A stretch of 64,000 nucleotides of DNA from CAVPLU01 sp964601325 (GCA_964601325.1 CAZRNA010000001.1:1-64000); one strand, 5' to 3'. Positions 1 to 9,289 are shown, counted from the stretch's first letter. Translations and numbers: made by a program. The notes: generated by a model from the letters alone, not told the origin.

Positions 1-403
1 GTGCCGGAAATGAGAGGAATATGTCTGTGACACGCATCATGATCTCTTCTGCTCTCCCGCCAAGATAACCCGCGAAGGCTCCGATGCTGCCGCCCAAGGC
101 GAGCGAAATCAACACTACAACGAAGGCTATCTGAGCGTCGAATGGAGTGCCCGCGATTACTCGGCTGAAGATGTCTCGTCCGAGGTCGTCGGTTCCAAAC
201 AAGTGCGTAATGCTCGGAGGCATCAGCGCTTGGGCATAGTTTTGCACAAATGGATCGTGAGGAAGTAGAAGATCGCCTGTCAATGTCACAAGAACTGCCA
301 AGACAAGGTAGACGCCCGCTACTATTCCACCCGCAAGCGACAGCTTGTTTCTTAGCAGATATCTTCCGGTCAGTCTCAGTTCGTTCTTGTCGAGGAGGCT
401 CAT
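1..403 (-). CDS. Peptide/nickel-type ABC transporter permease (DppC-like), 3' end outside window
   Basis: This is the second membrane permease of an oligopeptide-type ABC importer. Reading down from an ATG at 403, the first 134 codons stay open to the window edge. An N-terminal membrane segment follows a basic start, then the family signature LFGTDDLGRDIFSRVI, followed by GGSIGAFAGYLGG and RVTDIFLSFPA, which are typical of DppC/OppC permeases. The start lies 8 bp after the stop of the upstream permease, so the two are almost certainly co-transcribed. The C-terminal half, including the EAA loop that contacts the ATPase, is outside the window. The transported solute cannot be deduced. Confidence 0.9.
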   Translation of the reverse strand, partial: MSLLDKNELRLTGRYLLRNKLSLAGGIVAGVYLVLAVLVTLTGDLLLPHDPFVQNYAQALMPPSITHLFGTDDLGRDIFSRVIAGTPFDAQIAFVVVLISLALGGSIGAFAGYLGGRAEEIMMRVTDIFLSFPA

Positions 404-410
404 CGATTCA

Positions 411-1433
411 TCAGTCCAGCCTGATTCGTGGATCCAGTACTGCGTACCCTATGTCAGCCACGAGATTCACTAGAACTACACATAGCGTAAACACGAGCGT
501 CGTGCCCATGACCGCTGGTAGGTCAAGAGCTAGGATAGACTGAACAGCATATCGTCCAATTCCCGGCCAGTTGAATATGTACTCTATCACGATCGCCCCA
601 GAAAGCATCCAGGCAAACAGCAGTGCAAGCACAGTCACGATTGAGATTAGACCGTTGCGCAGGGCGTGTTTGAAAACGACAACTCGCTCGTTAAGACCCT
701 TGGCGCGAGCTGTTCGTACATAATCCTGTCTTAGGATCTCCAGCATGTTGGAACGTGTGAGTCTTGTGATGAGACCGAAAGTGAGGAGCGCAAGCGCGGT
801 GGCTGGCAGTAGTATGTGAATAAGACTGCTCCCAAGACTCTGAACGTTGCCGGTCAAGATGCTGTCTAGGATCAGCAGTCCGGTGATGCGTGGAGGTGCC
901 TGAATGAAAGGTGAAAGCCTACCTCCGGAAGGCAGGAGTCTGAGCCAATAGAATACGACCAACTGCATCACGAGAGCCATCAGAAACGGTGGAAGGCAGT
1001 AGGTACCAAGAGCGAATAATCGAACCGCATGATCCACTGGTTTGTCCTGCTTTACTGCTGCATAGACACCGAGAGGTATTCCCAGAGTCGCTGCGATGAT
1101 TATCGCCACTATCGCGAGTTCAAGGGTAGCAGGGAAGAATGCTGAGATGTTTTCGAGAACAGGCTGGCCAGTGACAGGTGAGATACCCCAGTCCCCTGAC
1201 AGGAGATCTCTCATGTAGTAGTAGTACTGGACATACAGCGGATCGTTCAGGTGATACCGCATCGCGATTGCCTGTACCGTTGCTTGGCTTGCTTTCAGCC
1301 CAGCCCAAGCCCTAGCCGGATTTGGAACGACGACTCTCGCAATCAGAAAAGTCAGGATCGTGACTCCGACTAGAACCGGAACAAGCGACGCCAGCCTCTT
1401 TACGCAGAACCTGAAGAGACCCATGAGCGTCAT
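411..1433 (-). CDS. Peptide/nickel-type ABC transporter permease (DppB-like)
   Basis: First permease of the same importer, 340 residues, usual length for DppB. It has six predicted membrane spans, starting with an N-terminal one (about residues 10-32). The cytoplasmic EAA-type loop YVRTARAKGLNERVV lies at about residues 235-250, and the end RIRLD resembles the conserved DPRxR tail. It precedes the DppC-like gene on the same strand and is divergent from the binding protein at 1675. Start taken as the ATG at 1433; an ATG three codons later is also possible. Confidence 0.93.
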   Translation of the reverse strand: MTLMGLFRFCVKRLASLVPVLVGVTILTFLIARVVVPNPARAWAGLKASQATVQAIAMRYHLNDPLYVQYYYYMRDLLSGDWGISPVTGQPVLENISAFFPATLELAIVAIIIAATLGIPLGVYAAVKQDKPVDHAVRLFALGTYCLPPFLMALVMQLVVFYWLRLLPSGGRLSPFIQAPPRITGLLILDSILTGNVQSLGSSLIHILLPATALALLTFGLITRLTRSNMLEILRQDYVRTARAKGLNERVVVFKHALRNGLISIVTVLALLFAWMLSGAIVIEYIFNWPGIGRYAVQSILALDLPAVMGTTLVFTLCVVLVNLVADIGYAVLDPRIRLD

Positions 1434-1674
1434 TTCCGTATGAAGTCAAGAGCCCATGTCATCTCGAACCTAGTCTATATGTCTTCTACATCGCTCAACC
1501 TGCCTGTCAGCCAGAATGTTCAGCGTCTACTGGGTACAACAGAAGACCCATCAGATTACTGCCAGGGATAGAACGTGACTCGGGTTTCCGCACAAACTTC
1601 TTAATACAACTTGCCGCTTTCAAGATGGCACCTACATATCTTGGTCTAGAAAATTGGAAAGAGTTGATTATGAA

Positions 1675-3324
1675 ATGCAAAGATCCAGAAGATTCTCCAC
1701 AAGAGCCATTTCGAGAACAACTGCAGTCATAGCAGTCATAGTGGTTATAGTCGTGGCCGCGGTGGGTGGGTATCTTGCGCTCAACATGAGCGCCCCGGCG
1801 CCAACCGCTGGACCGACCACTCTTGTGGTCGACAAGGCAAACGAATTGCAGAGTCTCGATCCCGCCTTCGATTACGAGTACGCTGGCTGGGAAGTCATCG
1901 CCAACCTGTACGAGCCACTGATCACTTACGACAAGGCAGATCCATCGAAGTTCGTCGGTGTACTTGCTGCGTCGTGGACTTCCAGCCCTGACGGATTGCT
2001 TTACACGTTCAAACTTAGAGAAGGCGTGAAATTCAGCAACGGCGACGCGTTCGATGCAGACGCGGTCAAGTATTCAGTGGAGCGCGTAATCAGGATGAAC
2101 CAACCACCGTCCTGGATTCTCTCGCAGTCCCTCAATCTAGAAAGCGTCAAGGTCGTCGACAAATCCACAGTCGAGTTCCACTTGACTCAGCCTTACACGG
2201 CGTTTCTTGCGACTCTGGCAACTGTGACCGCATCTATGGTGAATCCCAATGTCGTGGATGCTCACGGCGGCGTCACTGCAAACTCCACCAACGCGTGGAT
2301 GGACTCGAACGTAGCAGGGACGGCCCCCTTTGTCCTGCAGGAATGGATAAAGGGAGACCACCTTACGCTTGCGCGGAATCCCCAGTATTGGGGAACACCT
2401 ACCAAGCTGGAGAAGGTGATCATGTACTACAAGACCTCCGTGCAAACCCGATTACTTGACCTAAAGAGCGGATTTGCACAGATAGCAGTCGTTGACGTCA
2501 ATCACGTCCCAGACGTTCAAGGCGTTCAAGGAATAGTTGTTCAAAGCATAGGAGTAACGCAGCATATCGACTTCGTCTACATGAACACGAAGGCTCCTCC
2601 GTTCGACAACGCATTGGTGAGGAAGGCCGCGATTCACGCCATCAACTATGACGCCATCAGGTCAGGAATCAACAAGAACCTAACCGTTAGCTACGTAGGA
2701 CCCTTCGCGCACGGTTTGGAAGGCTACGATGAGAACAGCCAACCATACACGTACGATCCGGAGCTTGCAAAGCAACTACTTGTCCAAGCAGGCTACCCTG
2801 AAGGGCAAGGACTACCGACCGTGACATATCTCTACTACTCACGAGATGCTTCCGTCGCGCTGATTGCCCAGCAGATCCAGCAAGATCTGTCTAACGTAGG
2901 AATCAACGTCAACTTGCTCGGAGTCTCTTTCGCAACGTACATTGACAAGATCCTCTCAGGACCTAGCAACGTTCCTGAGATGGGTTGGACTGAATGGTAC
3001 GCTGACTACCTGTCCCCTGATGACTTCGTCGTGCCGTTCGCTAACCCTGACTTCCCACCAGTCGGCTGGAACCCAGCCTACTACAGCAACCCGAAAGTGA
3101 CCGAACTCTACCAGAAAGCCCCGTATGAGACAGATGCCACGAAACGGATCGCGATGTACAACGAGATCACGAAGACAATGTACGACGATGCACCCTACGC
3201 TTGGCTTGGACAATTCACAGGCTACTACGTCTACAGGTCAAACGTCCACGGCATATACAACAATGTCGTCCTCGCACCGAACGGAGGCCTCGACTACAGC
3301 ACCATCTACCTTACAGCAACCTAA
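1675..3324 (+). CDS. Peptide/solute ABC transporter binding protein, SBP family 5
   Basis: Extracytoplasmic binding protein that would deliver a peptide or similar solute to the permeases encoded divergently at 1-1433. From the ATG at 1675 it is 549 residues. A basic N terminus precedes a long hydrophobic segment (about residues 15-38). There is no lipobox cysteine, so it is probably held by this membrane anchor. The mature part has the SBP_bac_5 pattern: LDPAFDYEYAGWEV, NLYEPLITYD, the KLREGVKFSNGD block and AVRKAxxxAIN-like VRKAAIHAINYD near the middle. An in-frame TTG at 1654 is an alternative start. No ATPase gene is visible, so it may lie beyond base 1. Confidence 0.92.
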   Translation: MQRSRRFSTRAISRTTAVIAVIVVIVVAAVGGYLALNMSAPAPTAGPTTLVVDKANELQSLDPAFDYEYAGWEVIANLYEPLITYDKADPSKFVGVLAASWTSSPDGLLYTFKLREGVKFSNGDAFDADAVKYSVERVIRMNQPPSWILSQSLNLESVKVVDKSTVEFHLTQPYTAFLATLATVTASMVNPNVVDAHGGVTANSTNAWMDSNVAGTAPFVLQEWIKGDHLTLARNPQYWGTPTKLEKVIMYYKTSVQTRLLDLKSGFAQIAVVDVNHVPDVQGVQGIVVQSIGVTQHIDFVYMNTKAPPFDNALVRKAAIHAINYDAIRSGINKNLTVSYVGPFAHGLEGYDENSQPYTYDPELAKQLLVQAGYPEGQGLPTVTYLYYSRDASVALIAQQIQQDLSNVGINVNLLGVSFATYIDKILSGPSNVPEMGWTEWYADYLSPDDFVVPFANPDFPPVGWNPAYYSNPKVTELYQKAPYETDATKRIAMYNEITKTMYDDAPYAWLGQFTGYYVYRSNVHGIYNNVVLAPNGGLDYSTIYLTAT

Positions 3325-3333
3325 GCCTTCACT

Positions 3334-3362
3334 CATTTCTCTTTTTTTCTTTCTTTTTTTCC
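3334..3362 (+). terminator. T-rich transcription terminator after the binding-protein gene
   Basis: Ten bases after the stop codon at 3324 the plus strand has runs of 7 and 8 T within a nearly pure pyrimidine tract. No hairpin precedes it. Oligo-T tracts are the standard intrinsic termination signal in archaea, and this is the clearest one in the window. Confidence 0.75.
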
Positions 3363-3541
3363 AGTTTACTTCTTCTGCGAGCATGACTTGCGCGTTCTTC
3401 ACGGTACGGAAATCCTTCTCACTCACGTCGGGACTCGACGTGGAGCCGACAGTACAATCGTGAGACCAACCGCGCGAGCTCTCCCAGTTGCGTCAACGAT
3501 AAATGTGAAGAAGACGACCAAAGGGGTACGTCGGATAACAC

Positions 3542-4834
3542 ATGATATTTGACAAGGCCCTGTTGAAGAGAATCCGGGCTGAGTTCCCGAGGGCTGCTTC
3601 TGACGCACGAGGTCGAAGAAGAGCATTCATGGACAATGGCACTGGGACGCTTGTTGTGGGAAGAGCAGCCAGAGCTGAGGCCGCGGCACGAATCGATTGC
3701 AGCGCCAACATTGAGGCGATCTTTCATGAATCAAAGGACGCGGAAGCGACGATACTTGAAGGCAAGAAGGCTGTCGCGGAACTATTGAACGCACCATCCC
3801 ACAGTACGATCGTCTCAGGCGAGTCCGCTACGAGCCTGTTCTTCAGCCTAAGCTACGCCATCGCAAGGGACTTCACGGGAAAAGAGAATGTCGTGACAAC
3901 GGATTATGAACACTACGCAAACCTCAGCCCGTGGATCGAACTGCAGAAGAGAGGGGCCATCAGCGAGGTGAGATTTGCTCGCCTCAACAAGAAAGATGGG
4001 ACGCTCGACCTCGATCACCTCAAGACCCTAGTAGACGACAAAACGAAAGTGGTAACGGTCACAGCCGCATCGAACGCGCTTGGCACCAAGACCGAACTGG
4101 ATGAGGTGAGGAAGATTGCAGGAGCAACGAATGCTTACTTCGTGGTGGACGCAGTACATCACATCGCTCATGGTCCGATGGACGTACAAGCCATCGACTG
4201 TGACTTCCTGGTCTTCTCCGGATACAAGATCTTCAGCTCACATGGAAGCTTTCTCTACGGAAAGGAACATCTTCTCAAGGCACTCAAGCCATACAAAGTC
4301 GCCCCAGCACCAAATGAGCCACCTCACAACTGGGAGTGGGGCACTCGCGACCAAGCGAAGTTTGCTGGCATAAAAGGCGTGACAGACCATTTGGTCTGGC
4401 TTGCCGGACAAATCGACACGAAACAGAAGAGAGATGCCAACGTTCATTCAGACCGCGCACGATCCCTGAAAGTCGCGATGCACGCTATCGAGGAATATGG
4501 CCGAGACCTGTCCAAGGCAGTACTGGAGGGACAAGGGAATGCCCCGGGACTGCTCCAAATGCGGCACATGAAGCTCTACGGACCTGCGGAGCCGAAGCGT
4601 CTGGAGGAGCGAGATCCGACCTTCTCATTCAGATTCCAGAACACGTCGGATCAAGCAGTGGTGGAACACCTTTGGACGAAGCACGGTATCGCTCTGCGTG
4701 CCGACAACTTCTATTCGAGGGTTCCTGAAGTCTACGATGTCCCGACCATGATACGGATCAGCCTCGTACACTACAATACGCCGGAAGAAGTCGAAAGGCT
4801 GCTCAAAGGACTGGATCAACTCGACCAGTCCTAG
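3542..4834 (+). CDS. Class V aminotransferase, cysteine desulfurase-like (PLP enzyme)
   Basis: PLP-dependent enzyme of the cysteine desulfurase/selenocysteine lyase superfamily, 430 residues. The Schiff-base lysine is K229 in SGYKIFSSHGS. D203 (in FVVDAVHH) would hold the pyridine nitrogen, and H124 (DYEHYAN) is the ring-stacking position. The substrate-cysteine loop of true SufS/NifS is not evident, so it best fits the cysteine-desulfurase-like branch (TIGR01976 type) of uncertain substrate. The next gene is cysteine synthase 170 bp downstream, so a role in cysteine or sulfur metabolism is reasonable but inferred from proximity. No SufBCD or scaffold gene is nearby. Confidence 0.88.
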   Translation: MIFDKALLKRIRAEFPRAASDARGRRRAFMDNGTGTLVVGRAARAEAAARIDCSANIEAIFHESKDAEATILEGKKAVAELLNAPSHSTIVSGESATSLFFSLSYAIARDFTGKENVVTTDYEHYANLSPWIELQKRGAISEVRFARLNKKDGTLDLDHLKTLVDDKTKVVTVTAASNALGTKTELDEVRKIAGATNAYFVVDAVHHIAHGPMDVQAIDCDFLVFSGYKIFSSHGSFLYGKEHLLKALKPYKVAPAPNEPPHNWEWGTRDQAKFAGIKGVTDHLVWLAGQIDTKQKRDANVHSDRARSLKVAMHAIEEYGRDLSKAVLEGQGNAPGLLQMRHMKLYGPAEPKRLEERDPTFSFRFQNTSDQAVVEHLWTKHGIALRADNFYSRVPEVYDVPTMIRISLVHYNTPEEVERLLKGLDQLDQS

Positions 4835-5005
4835 AGCCAAAGCACCAACAGGTTAGCCCTACAGCACAGAAAGACGACTGTCCGTTGCAGAACTTCCCCG
4901 TCCCGCTAACGCGAGTGCACACGAATCGGCGAATCCCGGCTATCTTGCTCAACAATCAGAAAACTAATCAATCGAGCTGAAGCACCCTTCCTTAGGTTTC
5001 AAAAG

Positions 5006-6058
5006 ATGCCCGTCCAATGGAATCGCACAGGGTACGTACAGGAGAGTGTGTTCGACTGCATCGGAAGAACGCCACTCGTTGAACTCAGAAGGATCTGCAA
5101 GGCGGAGAGGATCACGACCAAGATCCTCGCTAAACTTGAGTACATGAATCCAACCGGGAGCCTCAAGGACAGAATCTACCACGAGATGATCACACGCGCA
5201 ATCGCGCGACGCGACCTTAAACCCGGCATGGAGATACTTGAGGCATCAACAGGGAACGCAGGTATCGCCTGCGCGTTTGTCGCAAAATTGCTCGGCTACC
5301 CGGCAACGATTGTCCTTCCGTCAGGTATGAGCCAAGAACGGATGAAACTGATTCGAGCGTACGGCGCAACGATAGTCAACACACCTGGCGCGGAGAGCGA
5401 CGTTGACCTCTGCATCAAGAAGATCGAGGAACTCAAACGAGACAATCCCGGCAAGTACTGGGAACCCGCTCAGTTCGCAAACCCTGACAATGTCAGCGCT
5501 CACTACAAGACGACTGGACCGGAAATCTGGGAGCAGACGAAGGGGAAAGTGGATTGTTTCGTGGCCTCGCAAGGAACCGGCGGGACGCTTACTGGCGTAG
5601 GAAAATTCCTACGAAAGCGGAACCGCAAAGTGCTACTTTACGCGGTCGAGCCTGCTGAGGCACCTATCCTCGCAAAGCGAAGGTGGGGAACCCACAAGAT
5701 CGAAGGGATAGGCGACGGATTTGTTCCACGGAACTTGCACCTCAAGCTGATGACCGGCGTCGTTACAACGAGCTCAGAGGAAGCACTCAACATGGCACGT
5801 CGGCTCTCAACAACCGAAGGCATCTTCTGCGGAATCTCATCTGGATGCAACGTTGCAGCGGCGGTGAAGATCGCGCGGAAACACCCCAAGCTTCGCGCTA
5901 TCGTGACGATGATCAACGATACAGGCCAGAGATACTTCTCCACAGAGCTGTGCGGCGAAGCCAAATCTGTTGACATACCGGAACGCGAGCATCCTCTCGA
6001 CGACTACAGTCTGTCGGAGCTGGACAAGTATCAGCCATCTTGGGAGATCATCGAATAG
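5006..6058 (+). CDS. cysK: Cysteine synthase (O-acetylserine/O-phosphoserine sulfhydrylase family)
   Basis: Fold-type II PLP enzyme forming cysteine from an activated serine and sulfide; 350 residues. The PLP lysine is K54 in NPTGSLKDR. The substrate loop STGNAGIA (81-88) corresponds to the usual SGNTGIA. The phosphate-binding loop is GTGGTLTG (190-197), and the C-terminal SSGCNVAAA block is present. The N terminus QESVFDCIGRTPLVEL is classic for CysK/CBS. Whether the acceptor is O-acetylserine, O-phosphoserine or, as in CBS, serine plus homocysteine cannot be decided from motifs alone. Confidence 0.92.
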   Translation: MPVQWNRTGYVQESVFDCIGRTPLVELRRICKAERITTKILAKLEYMNPTGSLKDRIYHEMITRAIARRDLKPGMEILEASTGNAGIACAFVAKLLGYPATIVLPSGMSQERMKLIRAYGATIVNTPGAESDVDLCIKKIEELKRDNPGKYWEPAQFANPDNVSAHYKTTGPEIWEQTKGKVDCFVASQGTGGTLTGVGKFLRKRNRKVLLYAVEPAEAPILAKRRWGTHKIEGIGDGFVPRNLHLKLMTGVVTTSSEEALNMARRLSTTEGIFCGISSGCNVAAAVKIARKHPKLRAIVTMINDTGQRYFSTELCGEAKSVDIPEREHPLDDYSLSELDKYQPSWEIIE

Positions 6059-6120
6059 CACGCTGAACTGGTCGAGGAAAGCCTATATCAGCTCTTGGAG
6101 CTGTCAAGCCCGGAGCGGAA

Positions 6121-6381
6121 TTGGCGGACAGCTTCTTCTTCAACATCGGACTACTTCTAGGCCTCGCCGGGGTCGCGCTGGCAATAGTTGCGATCTTCAT
6201 CGCGATTATGAGATCAGCGAGAGGAACCGGGAAAGTCCGCGGCGGGGGAGTTGTGATGATAGGCCCGGTACCAATAGTCTTCGGGACTGACAAGGAGTCC
6301 GCTCGGATCCTGATATTGCTCGGCATCGTCTTGATGATTGTGCTACTGCTCTTTTCATTGCTCCCGGTTGTGTGGAGGTAG
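6121..6381 (+). CDS. Small archaeal membrane protein, DUF131/TIGR00304 family
   Basis: 86-residue protein with two membrane spans (about 5-27 and 61-83). They flank a Gly-rich loop ending in GGGVVMIGPVPIVFGTD, the hallmark of archaeal DUF131 proteins of unknown function. It starts at TTG (6121) behind a GGAG-like site at about 6112. A second protein carrying the same motif starts four bases after this stop, so the two form a tandem operon. Confidence 0.8.
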   Translation: MADSFFFNIGLLLGLAGVALAIVAIFIAIMRSARGTGKVRGGGVVMIGPVPIVFGTDKESARILILLGIVLMIVLLLFSLLPVVWR

Positions 6382-6385
6382 ATGT

Positions 6386-6796
6386 TTGTCTCAACGCTGC
6401 GAGATCTGTGGGAACCAGGAAGCACGTTTCGTGTGCAGTAGGTGTGGCAGGCGAGTGTGCTTGCAAGACTTCCGACAGAAACAGTGGCTCTGCGTAACTT
6501 GCGAAACGAGCGCACAGAGGGAGGCACCGGAATTCAGGAGCGCCTTTCCCGCGGGGCTCTCTTGGATCTTTCTTGCTAGTTTCGCGCTGATATTCATTGG
6601 CATGGTCGTGATGATGATCGCTTCTTCCACACAGGGCCATGGCATCGCGAGCGGTGGCGCGGTGATTCTGATCGGACCGATTCCGATATTCCTAGGAAGC
6701 GGACCTGAGTCAAGCTGGTTGATTCTTTTGGCTGCAATAGTCACAGCGATCGCGTTGGTGGTATCCCTGCTCGCGCGCAGGAAGATGCGCAGCTAG
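6386..6796 (+). CDS. Zinc-finger membrane protein with a DUF131-type C-terminal half
   Basis: 136 residues from a TTG at 6386, chosen because a perfect GGAGGT lies at 6375-6380, six bases upstream; a longer reading with an upstream start has no such site. Residues 4-36 form a compact zinc module with cysteines CEICG, CSRCGRRVC and CVTC, resembling B-box/HIT-type fingers. Residues 55-78 and 105-130 are membrane spans enclosing GGAVILIGPIPIFLGSGPES, the DUF131 motif. It looks like a duplicate of the preceding gene fused to a cytosolic zinc finger. Function unknown. Confidence 0.75.
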   Translation: MSQRCEICGNQEARFVCSRCGRRVCLQDFRQKQWLCVTCETSAQREAPEFRSAFPAGLSWIFLASFALIFIGMVVMMIASSTQGHGIASGGAVILIGPIPIFLGSGPESSWLILLAAIVTAIALVVSLLARRKMRS

Positions 6797-7006
6797 AAGG
6801 CCACTTGCCCGCGTTCTCCAATCTGCCGAAGTTTGGTTTAGATAACGACCCAATTACCGCGCCATGGGAGAGAACAGACCTTGGCCACCTAGGCCGAACA
6901 ACCGTCAGTCTTCTCATCCTAGAAGCTCTCTGCATATGGCTTGCACAGCTCAATTCAATGGCTACAGGCCTGCGAGTCACACAAGGAAGTGGGACTCGCC
7001 TCTTCT

Positions 7007-7195
7007 TCAGGCAAGTGGGTTCCGTCCTAAATAGTCCCCAGGTAGTGAACCGTCGGTCTCGATATGACCACACGCGTGGCACCGCTTCAGGCCTGGGGCG
7101 TCTTCGTGAAGCTCCCGCAGCCCGCAGGATGGGCAAACCATCTGCTCTTGCTCTTCCATGGGAGACCCCGTGCCATCGAAATCTTCCCCTAGCAT
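7007..7195 (-). CDS. Small zinc-ribbon protein
   Basis: About 62 residues from an ATG at 7195 that has a GGATAGAGGG purine stretch directly upstream; an ATG at 7159 is a possible alternative. The C-terminal part carries two CxxC knuckles, MVCPSCGLRELHE and KRCHACGHIETDG, a rubredoxin-like ribbon expected to bind one zinc. No catalytic domain. It is transcribed against its neighbour at 6386. Possibly a nucleic-acid-binding or adaptor protein, but this is a guess. Confidence 0.55.
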   Translation of the reverse strand: MLGEDFDGTGSPMEEQEQMVCPSCGLRELHEDAPGLKRCHACGHIETDGSLPGDYLGRNPLA

Positions 7196-7385
7196 CCCTC
7201 TATCCTTTTTGTCACGCATCCCCGTCGCGCAGGACCGTCGTCGTGCGTCGACAAAGGGTCGCAAAGGGGCGTTAGGGGGTTCCTTGTAGACGCAGCAGAG
7301 TCAAGCTATTTCTACGATCCCAGACTCGGCCACATTCGCTCGCGAGTTCAACATCGTGATGACTGAGACCATGATGGAATTGAAA

Positions 7386-7652
7386 CTATCGCTTGGGTAC
7401 GTTCTCGTAGCCTATTACGTCGCCCGTCTCCGCGTCAATCTGGAAGCGAAACGACTTGCGATCCTTTAGAATCCCTGCTTTCCTCATCGATAGGATGCCT
7501 TCTACTTCCCAGACATCCTTTCCTTTTCCGCCGACGAACCAGATCTTGCTGAACTTGACCTCGACGGGCTTGCCCGGGTATTGCGACTCAAGATAGCGTC
7601 TAGCCGCAAACTCCGCCGCCGTGGCATGCTCAACCCGGACATCATCGCTCAT
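7386..7652 (-). CDS. Conserved small protein with PepSY-like pattern
   Basis: 88-residue soluble protein without signal peptide. The C-terminal half reads as a beta-strand unit: DVWEVEGILSMRK, then SFRFQIDAETGDVIGYE. The ending 'DAxTGxVIG' resembles PepSY and related small domains. A TATA-like element lies about 40 bases upstream at 7690-7698. Function unknown. Confidence 0.6.
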   Translation of the reverse strand: MSDDVRVEHATAAEFAARRYLESQYPGKPVEVKFSKIWFVGGKGKDVWEVEGILSMRKAGILKDRKSFRFQIDAETGDVIGYENVPKR

Positions 7653-7689
7653 GTTGCGACCACTGCCAGTCTACCTATCAGGGCCAGTT

Positions 7690-7698
7690 CATTTATGG
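7690..7698 (-). promoter_or_regulatory. Candidate TATA box for the 7386-7652 gene
   Basis: On the minus strand the sequence reads CCATAAATG, 38-46 bases before the start codon at 7652. Distance and sequence suit an archaeal TBP site, with transcription starting about 15 bases before the codon. No further support. Confidence 0.4.
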
Positions 7699-7811
7699 TT
7701 TGCATCTGCCCGTGCCTTCGCAGAGCATTCCGCGCTCGCTCTGTGCATGGCCGGTGCAACCACTCAGCTGTGATACGACGGGAAGGCCGCGGGTAGAACT
7801 GGATTCAGATC

Positions 7812-8306
7812 TCATTTTTGCGGCGCTGGACCTTGCTTTCCGCTAGTCGACTCAACAGAGATTCGCACTATCCCGACTTTGTGCACCGCTTCGTCGTTGC
7901 CTGCGAAGCGAGCGAGGATGGCCTCTGGTTGGCGTTCGTGCTTACGAGCGAGAAGCTCGAGCGCTCGTCGCTTCTCAGAGAGATCTGTGACCACGCTTGC
8001 CTTTCCTTCCAGGACCAGTGAGCGATAGGCGTGGTCGCATTCGCCATCTATGTAGCCCCGGTCTTCGACCACTGTTACGCAGACGCGAGGGTTAGCTTGG
8101 AGAATCTTGATTTTGCGACCTTCGGTTGCGCAATGGAACCATAGCTGACGTGTCCGCGGATCCCAAGCGAAGTCCACTGTGAAAAGGTACGGTTCGTTTC
8201 CCGAACAGCAGGCGACCGTCATGATCCTAACGGAAGCGAGCACCTGCTCGATCTCTTTTGGATCGTTCAATGCTTTGTCGGAGCGGCGAAGGTGATAATG
8301 TGTCAT
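7812..8306 (-). CDS. Pyridoxamine 5'-phosphate oxidase-like FMN-binding protein
   Basis: 164-residue split-barrel flavoprotein of the PNPOx-like/NimA type. Characteristic stretches are RIMTVACCSGNEPYLFTVDF, the strand LWFHCATEGRKIKIL and VCVTVVEDRGYI, then YRSLVLEGKASVV. Members reduce nitro compounds or bind flavin, F420 or heme; the substrate here is not deducible. The ATG at 8306 has GAAGG eight bases upstream, better placed than for the ATG at 8315. It begins about 20 bases after the metallophosphoesterase gene, so they are probably co-transcribed. Confidence 0.82.
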   Translation of the reverse strand: MTHYHLRRSDKALNDPKEIEQVLASVRIMTVACCSGNEPYLFTVDFAWDPRTRQLWFHCATEGRKIKILQANPRVCVTVVEDRGYIDGECDHAYRSLVLEGKASVVTDLSEKRRALELLARKHERQPEAILARFAGNDEAVHKVGIVRISVESTSGKQGPAPQK

Positions 8307-8326
8307 GTGGAGCATCCTTCTCGTCT

Positions 8327-9289
8327 TCAGCCTGAGGTGAACATGAAGTCTTTGACCCGGTTCCCGTCGATATCCAAGAGCACGCCTCGGAGGATACGTT
8401 CGGCGTATTCCGAGCCTGGATTGAGGCAGAGTGTCCGACCGATCTTGAATGTGCCCTTTGACTCATGAATGTGACCGTGTAGCGCCAAGAGAGGCTGATG
8501 TTTCTGAATGGCGTCTCTGACGGCGGTGCTTCCTGCGGGAGCCATCTCAAATCCCCCTCCAGGCTGAACGGAAGGATTAAGGTCCTTGTCTAGTTTGGGG
8601 GCTTGGTCAAGTCCGCTGTTGTATGGCGGACAGTGCAGATTGAAGATGCATCGCTCCATCTCTTGGACTTGAGAGGTCATGCTTGCGACTTTCCCGGCAA
8701 GCTCGTCTTCAGGTATGTCTCTTGGGCATTTCCAAGGTGTCATGTTGCTGTAGCCGCAACTGATCATCTCGTGCTGATCGTCTATCATGACGACCTTTCC
8801 TTCCGGAAATACAACATAGTTGGATGATTGAATGATCGGGTCGATTGCGAATGTGTCATCGTTGCCGGGGGAGATGTAACACTTAACGCCAGAAACCTTG
8901 AGCCGCTCTTCAGCTAACTTCATCCAACTGGCTACCGACTCGCTCATCAGTCGAGAGAAGAGGGCATCCACCTTCTGTTGGTCGGTCTGTATCTCCTCCG
9001 CTTCTTTGCGTGGCGCGCGATATGTGTAGTATCCGATGGCACGTATCTTCTTCTCCACAGCCTGAATCTCCGTCTCGTTCCGCATAGACAAGCGTTCGCC
9101 CAGGAATGTAGTCGTCCACTCTGATTGCGTCTCAGCAACGATAGGGATTATCATCTTCCCGGTTATGTCTCCGCCCAAGATCAGCACGTTGGGCTTGTAC
9201 TCCTTCGCGGCCGCTAGGAACTTTCTGAAGCAGTCCTCAGACCCGTGTATGTCGGTCGCATAGAATATTCTGGTGCGAGTCGTCTTCAG
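8327..9289 (-). CDS. Metallophosphoesterase (calcineurin-like), apparent CTG start
   Basis: 320-residue metal-dependent phosphoesterase. Metal ligands are visible as the DIH of FYATDIHGSED near residues 9-11, GGDITGK near 39, the NDD of ISPGNDDTF, and ALHGHIHESKG near the C terminus. The first DxH motif lies upstream of every ATG, GTG or TTG except those that would delete it. The frame is open back to a TAG at about 9307 and contains only CTG codons at 9292 and 9289. AAAGGAGG stands at 9302-9294, close to the second. Initiation at CTG is therefore the best reading; a GTG at 9187 would give a protein lacking the metal site. Substrate unknown. Confidence 0.85.
   Translation of the reverse strand: MKTTRTRIFYATDIHGSEDCFRKFLAAAKEYKPNVLILGGDITGKMIIPIVAETQSEWTTTFLGERLSMRNETEIQAVEKKIRAIGYYTYRAPRKEAEEIQTDQQKVDALFSRLMSESVASWMKLAEERLKVSGVKCYISPGNDDTFAIDPIIQSSNYVVFPEGKVVMIDDQHEMISCGYSNMTPWKCPRDIPEDELAGKVASMTSQVQEMERCIFNLHCPPYNSGLDQAPKLDKDLNPSVQPGGGFEMAPAGSTAVRDAIQKHQPLLALHGHIHESKGTFKIGRTLCLNPGSEYAERILRGVLLDIDGNRVKDFMFTSG

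Noticed and set aside
4850..4990. Possible tRNA-like T-arm sequence between aminotransferase and cysteine synthase
   Set aside because: GAATCCC is present but no pairing acceptor stem or anticodon arm could be assembled; no tRNA found elsewhere either.
9187..9289. GTG 9187 as start of the metallophosphoesterase
   Set aside because: It would delete the DIH metal-ligand motif encoded just upstream in the same open frame.
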